Source: Lindgomyces ingoldianus (Eukaryota > Ascomycota > Dothideomycetes > Pleosporales > Lindgomycetaceae). Taken from it: 64,000 bases of DNA. The stretch is taken from contig NW_022985191.1 in the NCBI RefSeq assembly GCF_010093535.1, positions 1 through 64,000 on the forward strand. The letters are read 5' to 3'. The translations under genes and the position numbers were made by a program. This document shows, in pieces, positions 12,179-21,992 of this stretch (within the stretch, counting starts at the first letter, position 1; each line of letters opens with the position of its first letter). The notes below the pieces were generated by a model. It had not been told where the DNA came from and did no database searches. It was given only the letters and a program-made list of their open reading frames with translations.

Positions 12179-12298
12179 CCCTTTAATTACCCTCTAATTG
12201 CCCTCTAATTGCCCTCTAATTACTCTCTAATTACCCTCTAATAGCCCTCTAATTGCCCTCTAATTGCCCTCTAATTGCCCACTAATTGCCCACTAATA
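12179..12298. repeat. 11-bp minisatellite, about 11 units
   Basis: Consensus CCCTCTAATTG with variants ending in TTA or TAG and two final units CCCACTAAT. The array is about 120 bp. It is not the CCCTAA telomere repeat. Confidence 0.9.
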
Positions 12299-12530
12299 CA
12301 GCATTGCTAAAGCAATGTAGCAAACGTTGCATGTGCCCAGTTGCCTAATTGCTAGTACGCACTAGCACGCATGCAGTCCCTTCTAACTAGTACGCACTAG
12401 ACTTTCTAGAACTCTGTCTTAACTTTGTGCCTGCTAATTATTGCCAATTGTTGTCTAAGGTAGCTAGGTCTAGGTCTAGCGTCTAGGAAGGAAACAGGAA
12501 TAACAAAAGAAGAGAAAGAAAAACAAGCAT
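12299..12530. other. GC-richer island with a repeated near-palindrome
   Basis: Follows the minisatellite. The 14-mer CTAGTACGCACTAG occurs twice, near 12352 and 12390, and is close to palindromic. Less mutated than the surroundings. Function unknown; perhaps a terminal or regulatory part of a nested repeat. Confidence 0.5.
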
Positions 12531-13999
12531 ACAAAGCATAACAACAAGATACATAACTACAAAAAAAAAAAAAGACTTAATCTAAAACAGTTATAGCCTA
12601 GAGTTATATTACAGTTAGTCTAAAAATATAAGAAGATTAGATATACTTATTAATATATAACACTAGTAACTAAATTTAACACATGCAACTATTTAAAAAA
12701 AGGCAAGGAGGCAATAGGCAATAGTTAGAGAGTAAATATAGTTAATTAAAAAAAGGTATAGTAAGAAAAGGTTTAAAAACATAGTTAAGCAAAAAAAAAA
12801 AGTTTAAAGGTGTGTAAAAAAATAGTTTAGTTAATTAAAAAAAGTAATAAAGAAAGAAAAAGTAGAACTATATTACTATAAAGTGTTTAGTACAGCCTAA
12901 CACATAGACAGAGAGAAGACTTAGCTAGTTAATAAAGGTAGACAAGCACTTATAAGGCAAGGTAGAGAATAGAGTAACTATATAGTGTTTAGTATAGCTT
13001 AAATTAAAAAAGTAGAAGAAACTTAGCTAATTAAAGTAAAAAAGTTAAAAATAATTAAAAAAAGTTTAACTAAAAAAAAAAAGCCTATATATACTCTAGC
13101 TTTTACCTTAGTAGCAAGAGCACCTAACTAGACTAAAGTTTCTGCCTAGTAGTAAAAGTACACATTACAAAATTATTTAAAAGGATATAAAAGGCGCTAG
13201 TGTTTAACTAGTATAAAAAATTATAACTTTTTAAACATTTTTTACTAATTATAACTAAAAATTGCCTAATTTAGAGGTAAAAGTAGGTAAAAATAAGTAA
13301 GATATAATATATATAAGTAATTATAAAGCATTAGATTAATAATAAGTAGGCTAGGCAGTAGTAGTAAAAAAAAAAAAAGGGTCTTACTAAAGTAAATATA
13401 TGTTGCATGTAATTAATTAATTAGTGTTGCAGAGTTAAACTACATTAAATAGTAGGTAGTAAATATAAGCAGATAGTTTATAATAATTAAAACACACAGC
13501 AACATAACATTACTATAATTAGAATAGCCCTAGCTTTTTTAATTTTTAACTATAGTCTTACCTTAACATAGTTAAGCTTTTATATAACCTTATTTACTAC
13601 TACTACATTTTTAAATTATTTAAGTAAGATATAAGTATTTTTATAAACTTTTTAAAACTATTAAACTAATAAGCATTATTATTATTAAAGAACTTTTAAG
13701 AATAGTAAGCATGTAAAACTGTAACAGTATGCTAGTAACTAGGTAATCTATAGCTAGAAATTTGTCTTAATACATGCAATATGTAGATAAGCTGTAGGTT
13801 AAATAAGGGCGTACAAGCTAATATAAGGGGACTAGAGAGCAGTTATGTACTTAACACTGCGCAGTTGTTAAAACTAGTAAGCAACTAACAGCGCACAGCG
13901 TTTAATTAGCTGCACTAAGTAAATAGTGCTTTATAACACTATTATACATTACAAAAGTGCTTACTATAAGTATATATAAAATAAAAATATATAATTACT
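12531..13999. other. AT-rich interior, poly-A-like tracts
   Basis: No gene seen. Contains several A-runs of 10-13 bases, for example near 12560 and 13370, and no recognisable protein remnant. Confidence 0.5.
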
Positions 14000-14233
14000 T
14001 TATTTATTTTTAAAGGCTTTATTAAGACCCTTATTAAAATTACTATTAATTAAATTATTAACTAAACCTTTAGAGTTACTATAAGTTGTGCCTTTAACTA
14101 TTTCTGCAAATTCTGTTACATTAATATAACATAACTCTTTTGCGCTAATGCTTACTAAATTAGTTACATCTAGTGCTAGTATATAATTACTAAATATAAC
14201 ATTACTAACATTAAAGTTTATAACTTTTAACAT
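14000..14233 (-). CDS. short intact ORF within the mutated block, doubtful
   Basis: A 77-codon frame with an ATG at 14233, rich in N, S, I and K. It is the only ATG-started frame of this size in 10 kb of mutated DNA. No family recognised. It may be the least damaged piece of a longer minus-strand gene or chance in AT-rich sequence. Confidence 0.2.
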   Translation of the reverse strand: MLKVINFNVSNVIFSNYILALDVTNLVSISAKELCYINVTEFAEIVKGTTYSNSKGLVNNLINSNFNKGLNKAFKNK

Positions 14234-14392
14234 TAATAACTTAATACTACTAGTAATAATATTAGGGCTTATAATAAGCTAGAAGAGCCCTTAGTTAATT
14301 TAACTAGTTAAGCGCTTACAGCGCCTGCAACTTAGCAGATAAATAGTAAGGGCAAATGTCTCTAGCTTAATATTACACTATATATACTTATT

Positions 14393-14640
14393 GTGACGGC
14401 GTGTACCGCCTCACATGCTCTGCGGCATCAGCTCCCTCGCTTGCGCAACAAGTAGCACGCTAGTGCTACAAGTAGCGCCTTAGCAGGGGGCACACATGTA
14501 TATTTAAACTTGTAGAGCAGCTCCTCTGCTCCTTAGTTTAATCTAGTTAAGTTACACCACCTCTTGCTTGTAGCTTAAGCATGCTAACTATAACACTTAT
14601 TCTTACTCTTCTTTTTAAAGGCGCCCTTTATTAGCGCATA
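14393..14640. other. GC-rich island inside the AT block
   Basis: Starts TGTGACGGCGTGTACCGCC and keeps TCA, CCG and CGG contexts that are almost absent around it. It resembles the start of an LTR (TGTGACGG), but no second copy exists in the window, so a solo LTR or unmutated spacer cannot be separated. Confidence 0.4.
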
Positions 14641-17229
14641 GAGTTGTATATAGAACTAGTAAAATAGTGTAAGACAACTAAAAGTAAAGTTTATGTTATA
14701 AGTTTTATTTTTAAAGTGCTGTATGTTAAGCTTATATATGTAGTTTATAAGCTTAAGTATAATATTAACTACTTAAAAGGTGTTTAGCTTCTTATGTACA
14801 TTAACTAACTTAAAGGCAAGTATAGACTGCTAAAGTGTTAAAGTTAACACCTTATCTAAGACTAACTAGCAGAGGTATAGCAGCTTAGTACTATAGCGCT
14901 TCTAACTAGATCTAAAGAAGAATATAGCTAATAGATTAATTAAGTAATAAATAATTCTAATATTACTAAACTTAACTATATACTATAAAGTAAAAAATAT
15001 CTTAATTTTTTAAAAAAACTAACATGTTATTATCTAGTTACTTTTAGAATTATTATAGCCTTTTTACATAGTAAGTGTAAAGACTTTCTTATATATCTGC
15101 TTAAGTAACTTAATATACTAGTTAAGTAAAAGCTAACTAATAGCCTTATTATAGAGACCCTACTAGTATTACTAGACATCTGCTGCATAGATATCTAGCA
15201 CCTAGCCTTAGAGATATCTACTGTTGCCTATTTTCTAGTAAAACAACATAACTATTTAGGTGCCCTAGCTTAGATGTATTAGCAGCACAGCTATATAATA
15301 CTTAACATTACTCTAATTAATACTAGCATAGTTTAAGCGCATAATATTATGTAAAAAATTACTAGAAAAGTTTATACCTTTAGGTGTATTAAAGTGCGTA
15401 TAAACAATTATGTAAGTAAGTGCCTAAAAAATATAAAAATATATAAGTAGTTTAATTATTTAATTTCTTTTATTATATAGCTAGGACGCGCTGCGCTGCT
15501 TTTTCTTAAAACTACATATAAACTTAGTAGTTTTCTAGTTACTTTATACTATCTATAGCTATGTTTTAAAGCTTAGCTTTTTTAGATTTATAAAAATATT
15601 TAACTACTAAAGCTAAATATTATTATGTACTTTATAAGTCTTATTAATAACGCCTTTATTAAAGAATATTACTTTTAGATAATTTACCTAGCTAAGTTTT
15701 TTACATAGTAGGACTTTAATAGCTAGTATTAACAGTAACTAGTCTTTTAAGCTAACAAAGACCTTTAATATAGCAGCACTGTAGATAGTAGCTACAGCGC
15801 ATAACATATAGCACAATGTAATTTGCTTGCTTATATAGTCTTAAATTATGCTAGGCGCTATACAGATCTAATTAGGCTGCAATGCTATGCTAGAATTAAA
15901 CATAGACTAGGTTAAACTATTCTTAAAGATCTATAGACATCTTATAATAAGCGCTATTGTTAGGTTCTGCTAGATAGCTATTGCAACGCCTACAGTGTAG
16001 TTACAAGTCTAGTTAGTAAAGTTATAATTATTATACATAATTATTAACTAAGGATTATGCGTAAGACCTAGTAGCCTAAAATTAAGTAAAACATAAGCTA
16101 TATAACATAATATTATAACTTATAAGCTTTTTATATAGTCTACTATTTTATTAACTTTCTAGTTTATAATCTTATATAAGTTATAAACACCTAAGCCTAA
16201 TAATATCTTTATAACACGCTATTTTATACTACTACTATGTAAATATAGACTTAGTAGGTAGGCAAGGTAGTTGCATCTCTTCTAGGCCTAGTAATGTAAG
16301 ATAATAGAAGTAATTAGATACACTTTACTATTTTATAAACTTTTAGCTTTACTATAACTACTTTAAGCACTTTACTTATTTTATAAAAGTTTTTTAATAA
16401 ACCTGCTTTAATTTAAAGCTTAATTAGCTATAATTAACTTTAACTTAGTAAAATTAACCTTATCTAGCCTAAAGGCTATATTATACTAGTTAAAGAACTT
16501 CTGCTTAACAAAACTATTAAGTTTTTTTATAAATAAAATAAAACTAAGGACACTAGTAGCTTTATTATCTTTACTTAACACTACATAAATATTTAGCTTT
16601 TTTAGTGCTAATTAAAAAATTATTTTATATCTACTAAGCAGTAAGGCCTTTAATAATAGTAGGTTTTATAAATATAACTTAATAAATTTACTTATTAGCA
16701 TCTATAGCTTATTTATTAACACTAGAACTTACTCTAGTTTCTTTAATTTTAGAGTGTAAATAAGTGCAGACAGCTAGATACACTAAGTAGACACGCCTAC
16801 TACTTATAAAGTTATAAAGAAATAAGTTATTAAAACTAAGGCTTAAGGCTTAGCAGCAACTATAAATAAAGGCAAAAAAAACATAAGAAAAGGTAATAAT
16901 AAAAGTAATAATAAAAAAAGTAGCAGCTTATCTGCTAAAGAAAAATAAAAAGGTTATAAATGCTAGCGTAGACGCAGGGTAGGACTAGTAGACTTATTAG
17001 CTATTTTATACAGTAAACAACATGCAAAACACGTAATAATTTAATAGATAATAGTAAGAAGTTGCATAGCTATTAGCCTAAAGTTTAAAGATGTTTAAAG
17101 AGAAGAAAAAATGTGTAAATATTAATATAATATATTTTTATATAAAAAGTAAGCACTAAAATTAGTTATTTATATAATTAATTACTAAAGTCTCTTAGAT
17201 AGCTAGGGAGAGAAGCTAAATCTAGCATC
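14641..17229. other. AT-rich interior, possible decayed coding region
   Basis: A plus-strand frame can be followed from about 14870 to about 16090 with only TAA and TAG stops. No domain is recognised. From 16100 to 17229 nothing is identifiable. Confidence 0.35.
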
Positions 17230-17302
17230 CTTATTAGCTAGAAAGATAGCGTGAGCGCCACCGGCGCGACTAGCATGGGTTTATGTTGACTAGCAAGGGT
17301 AT

Positions 17303-17319
17303 CAGGGGCTCTGCCCCTG
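17303..17319. repeat. perfect hairpin in the right subterminal region
   Basis: CAGGGGC and GCCCCTG flank a 3-nt loop. It lies about 50 bp inside the right terminus in unmutated GC-rich sequence. Confidence 0.6.
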
Positions 17320-17334
17320 TCGGAGCTTCGCCCC

Positions 17335-17368
17335 TTCTCTCCCCAATCGGCTGAGCTAGCTGAGATAA
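17335..17368 (-). repeat. right terminal inverted repeat
   Basis: On the minus strand from 17368 it reads TTATCTCAGCTAGCTCAGCC, matching the left end. Confidence 0.8.
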
Positions 17369-17376
17369 GAGATTTG
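17369..17376. other. target-site duplication, right copy (GAGATTTG)
   Basis: Same octamer as 6819-6826, directly outside the right terminus. Confidence 0.8.
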
Positions 17377-17689
17377 ATTGTTTTGAGAGCCGCCGAAAAT
17401 CATTATGAATATAAGGTATGCAAATAGCCACTCTTCTTGCATCTAGCTCTAGGCCTACGTAAGATGAATTCCTAGCCCTTTCGCTTCCCCAACGACTCCA
17501 ACTCAAGCCCAGGAGATGATTTGCTTTCACCGCCATGGGCTCCCACACTGTGGAGGAAGGAGACCGAAATCAACTCTAATGTCATCGAACTTCTCGTATT
17601 CCTTAGAATCAGGTACAATATCTTCTTCCTCAAGCTAGACTACTGTCCGCCCCACCATATTTGTCCTCTATATCTAGAGCCGAAATTTT

Positions 17690-18056
17690 AATGGAAGCCT
17701 TGCATCTGAGAGGAGTCTTTTAAATCTGGTACGTACCTCCTGGTCGAGGAATCGATCGACAGTGATATCCTTAACTGGGGCGAAGATTTGGGCTGCGCGT
17801 CCGTAGATCTATCGGTGGAGTTGACGAGATCAACCCCTATCTTCATGCCAAAGCGATACGCCCGAACCGAAATGGTCTGATCTGGAAGCGTCCTTCCGGA
17901 AGCGTCATCACGATGCCCACTAGGTGCAAAAGCCTGTCGAAAACATCACAGGTGATGTAATGGCGCGGTCGGAAAGTTCCCGGTCCACCAGCGGAAACCT
18001 TGAGAAGTGCAGGGTCGCAACCTAGTCGAATGATATATAAAGGCTTCATAGGCCTT
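17690..18056 (-). pseudogene. possible decayed or small gene, unrecognised
   Basis: A minus-strand frame begins MKPLYIIRLGCDPALLK. If about 65 bp starting GTTTCC and ending ACAG are removed as an intron, it continues in frame (AFAPSGHRDDASGRTLPDQ...) to a TAA near 17692. The donor is weak and no family is recognised. It may be a host gene relic next to the transposon. Confidence 0.25.
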
Positions 18057-20065
18057 ACTTAGCTTTGAGCATTGATTGAGGTGAGGGTACATCTTTGGGT
18101 GCTCTCTGTACACTTGAGCTAGCATAGCCGAATAACGGTTGCTACCAAAATTGTTGAATTCGATTTCTTAGTACTGTTGACTTAAACATTTCATATCTTC
18201 TCCCAACATATGTGGTTTAAGTGTTACAGCACAGGGGTCCTTAGGGTACAGCATGTTGCGATTGGAGGTCAGGTCAAGAATGACAGTCCGAGTTTGATGG
18301 TTAATTCTGAGCAGACCTCTCCAAGAACCCAAACTATTGATCACCTCACAAACCTTTGGCTTTGATAGTTTCATGCGGCTGTATCTGCTTTCAAGGGAGG
18401 AGTGGTACACGTAGTCGTGTGGCTGACAAACGTAATGCTGGAGAATCTCGATCTTGAATTCGTCAGATGTTTGACTCTAGTAGAAGCATTTGCCAGCATT
18501 AGTAGTGTAGACCCCTCAACAGCAGAGCTTACGAGGGGCATGGCGGAGAGGAGAGTCTAGAGTATTGAGGTATGTAAGTGATCGAAGATAGCAGTGAGAT
18601 GAATTAAGTCCAAAGGATTGGTGTGGAGCGAAGAGTTTCTGAGCTGAGCTTTCTGTGGATTAGTGCAGAGTGAAGTATTGAGAGGTAACCTAAGCCGCCG
18701 TGTTTGAGGGAAAATAGTATCCTCTATAGGTATCGCGTTTACTTGCTCTCTAATGTTGTCTAAGTACAATAGGAATGTAGAGTCAAGTCTGAGATGGCTG
18801 GCGAAGAGTGAAGGCGGAAGTGAATATCTAAACGGGCAGTATCATCTTCGGTTGCTAGAAAGTCCATATTTTCAATAGTAGGTCTTTACAGTAGATTATT
18901 CATCTGGCTCGTAAGTGTTGATAAGGAAGGAAGGGGGAAGGAGGGGTGCTGAGTATCAAACAGGCCATTGCCACCTCGTAGCAGTGGTGAATCTCCGTAA
19001 AGTTAGGGTTCTAAGTGAATATAAGGTGAATTAATACAGTTTGCGAGATTATATGATTGGTTGGGGCTTGAGGCGTATTCTCTTGATCAGGAACACACCC
19101 AAGGGAGGAGATGCAAAGGAAGGATGAATCACCGGTATTAGTCCTTAAACCTCGGCAATTTTAGATACCCCACATTCATTCAATAACGGATGTGGAGCGA
19201 AAACTGTGAATTATTCTACACCAGGAGTTCACATGCTCTTATTAACGCTACAATATATTACTATGAGTTGCTACAGTTTGTCTTTGAACGGTAGTATTCC
19301 TACGACACATCACCGAGCCTCTAATCCACACAAGTCTTGCTAAAAGAATGATCGTTACTCTAATCGAATATCGATATTGTCAAACCCGATTAAACCTGCA
19401 CCTACCTTATCGTAGTATATTCAAGCCTACGGTTTAGAGGGCTACGGTACGCCAAGCTACGTCGTGCAAATGAACGGATTTGTTAAGGTGCTCGAGCTGA
19501 CCTGTGATCTTCATGATGGTATGTAAGTTGGAACCATAGTAACATATCCCTTCCTGTTCCTCCTTGGCTGTGAAACGCTAAGCTGCCAGAGGCCATGATA
19601 CCCCACAGTGGGTTAGTTAGGGGCTGGGAAAGTGGCAATCCATCTTGTAAAATACGTGAATGGTATCGATTGAATTTTCCAGCTCAGGAAGAAGCCATTA
19701 TTTCAAACAATAGATGTGCCTTTCACTATATTAGAGGGAATTGATTTATGGCTCGTAGCTGGAGCGCTGAGAGTGGACTCTGAGGGTTGGAGAAAGTATA
19801 TAAATAAATTCATTAGATGGCACCAGTCCATCGTCGTAGCTAGTTGCATTCACTATGCGACGCGCAAGCCGTGAATAGGTGGTGAGGTTGGCATTGACGC
19901 CAATCGATCTCTTTCGGAGCAAAGCGCCAAGCCTTTTATTTTCTTCGGACCGTTCACGACGTAAACACCAATAAGCTTCCACCCTAGCCGATCACACACC
20001 TGCCTCTCACATAGTCTAACAGCGACTATCGAATTCATCGACCGCAGAGCGGCCAATCTATCACG
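18057..20065. other. intergenic, no supported gene
   Basis: Minus-strand frames at 18168-18410 and 18557-18769 have no motif. The last few hundred bases include the presumed MED8 promoter. Confidence 0.45.
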
Positions 20066-21132
20066 ATGAATCATAACGCAGTTATTAACCTTTCTGGAGA
20101 CGATATCAAAACGCTGGAGACGTTGCGGGCACGCTTGATGCCTCTGGCGTACAACCTCCAGCAGCTTCAGAATGAGATTGCTGCGTCACCCGACGGCCTG
20201 CTGAAATGGTGAGTGCTAAATCCCCTTATTTCAGATTCTAGGCAATATTTTGGTTTAAATTCTCTTTCCTTGACTTTATGTGACTTTTTTTCCTCTTTGA
20301 ATGAAAGCCTATCCTTTACATAGATCAAGCCCTCTGCCTTACCCTTCATTCTCTCTCCATCACGAGTATCGTACATACTGTCCTCCTATCTTTTTCGGGT
20401 AGGCTTATCTCGTGGCCCCTGAGCTTACCCGATCCTCCGTCTGTTTCTGCAATATCACATGACTAATATTCACTCAGGCCAACCGTCCAACGGGCCTCAT
20501 CCCTCTTGAATAGCCATCTCTCAACCATCCAAAAACTCATATCTGAAAATTCCGAGCTTCTACAATATTTGTACCCCTACCCTGTACCACCATTTCCAGC
20601 TGAGCGGCTCGAGGGACTCTCTGCTGCCCTTGTGCGCAAAAAGCCCGAGCCCGGTGATGAGAAATGGATACTAGAGCGCCTAAAGAAAGCAGCTGAATTC
20701 TGTGAGGGGGTTGACGACTTCGGAGTTGATGTTAAGAAAGACCCATCTATTGATGATCAAGATATTAAGATGAAGGACGACGACGATGATGATGGTGATG
20801 ACGCTGACGATGAAGACGGAAACAGGAAAAGGATTATTGGGGGTGTAAAGCGGGTTAAGGGAAATCTATCTCAAAATGACATTACAGCTCTCTGGAATAG
20901 TGCTGGCAAGTGGGTATTTGACACGGCGATAAAAGATGAGGAATCATCCGACGACGAGCAAGGTGGAGATGCATCGAGTTCGGAGCCATCACCTACAGAA
21001 GACAAAGAAATGAAGGGCATGCAGCCGACCAGCATTGAGGCAGCTCAGACAGAAGCTCTTCTTCCTTTAATGAAGCTAGGTACGATCCTTAAGTTCATGG
21101 AAACGGGGGATATTGTCGTCGACCAATTGTAG
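20066..21132 (+). CDS. MED8: Mediator complex subunit 8
   Basis: Two exons, 20066-20208 and 20478-21132, joined through a GTGAGT donor and CTCAG acceptor with a TGACTAAT branch region; 265 residues. The N-terminal helix (TLETLRARLMPLAYNLQQLQ, then LLKWPTVQRASSLLNSHLSTIQ) matches the fungal Med8 pattern. Med8 is a head-module subunit of Mediator, which links activators to RNA polymerase II in the nucleus. The middle carries an acidic stretch (DDDDDDGDDADDEDG), and the C-terminus has the conserved-looking LLPLMKLGTILKFMETGD. The ATG at 20066 is chosen because it precedes the first helix and the splice phase fits. The 269-bp intron is long compared with others here. Confidence 0.8.
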
Positions 21133-21992
21133 TTGTTGGTCACCCATGGATGATCTGTTTAAGGGACACACGGCGGAAGAGGTGTGCATGGCGACGGCGG
21201 ATATTGAATGGGGTTGGAGTTAAGGTGGGCACAGAGTCCCTATGCTTGGATCGGAGTTTGGGGTTCACAGCACGCTCATCACATAGTGAGCTAAATTCTT
21301 AGTTCTCGCCGAAATTAAGAGCAGAAGAGCCTAGCCGAAGCCATCGCGGGGTATATCTGATATTTCACTCCTCACGCCGGCTTCAAAGCCTCCGTCCGCA
21401 CAGGAAGCCATTCCTTGGAGAAATTCTGCCTTCCTGAGCAGAATCCTGAACCTATCGTCTGTTCTAGTGATGATCAAATCTTCCTCGTAAAAAAATATCA
21501 CTCCTCCCACTAAACATGCTATCCCTAGTCACGATGCAAATATCTATTTCTAAATATTTGATGAAGCCGTGCTTGCATCGTCGAAGAGAGCCCAGCAACC
21601 TCCGATTGCATATCAGGCTTCATGCACCGGGCTATTGGACCCAGTCTTGCCGTCCTGAACTAATGACCATAGCTTTTAGCATTTGGAATGGAAGATTTCA
21701 GTAGTCTCGAACACGCGGGGCTTCAACGACGACAAACAGGGAATATTGAGCAAGACGCTCATTGAATTTTGTTCGTTCTTCGGCTGCATGCATGAACAAG
21801 TGCAGCAGGATCTGATTGCCTCTTCCGGTCAACGTATCGTGCACGTATCATCATATGGCGGGGTAATTCGCAGATCCTCCCACAGTGTTACCCAACGCGC
21901 GGAATTAAGCTGCAGGATCGACGGCTGCTGAACTACTGACTGGGGCATCTACCCACTGATAACTACACCTTCTCCCATGCGTGCCGAGTAAC
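21133..21992. other. intergenic between MED8 and aldehyde dehydrogenase
   Basis: Holds the MED8 3' region and the aldehyde dehydrogenase promoter. Frames at 21516-21931 look non-coding. Confidence 0.5.

Larger units (their letters stand above)
6827..17368. mobile_element. large TIR DNA-transposon-like element, RIP-mutated, about 10.5 kb
   Basis: Left end 6827 reads TTATCTCAGCTAGCTCAGCC; the right end, reverse-complemented from 17368, reads the same. The first 21 bp are identical and similarity continues to about 34 bp. Both ends abut the same octamer GAGATTTG (6819-6826 and 17369-17376), an 8-bp target-site duplication. The interior is very AT-rich with nearly no intact ORF, as expected of a repeat hit by RIP. 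An 8-bp duplication is known for hAT, P and Zisupton-type elements, but the termini do not match a family I recognise. It carries a RecQ-like helicase relic on plus. I see no identifiable transposase. Confidence 0.8.

Noticed and set aside
12179..12298. Telomeric repeat array
   Set aside because: The unit is CCCTCTAATTG, 11 bp, not CCCTAA; it is internal to an element and short.
14393..14640. LTR retrotransposon with 5' LTR at TGTGACGG
   Set aside because: No second LTR, primer-binding site or recognisable polyprotein was found in the window; kept only as a GC island.
14870..16090. Calling the TAA/TAG-only frame a transposase gene
   Set aside because: TGA is removed by the mutation process itself, so lack of TGA does not show coding; no catalytic motif was seen.
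19746..20074. Minus-strand frames overlapping the MED8 start
   Set aside because: They overlap the MED8 leader and first exon and show no domain.
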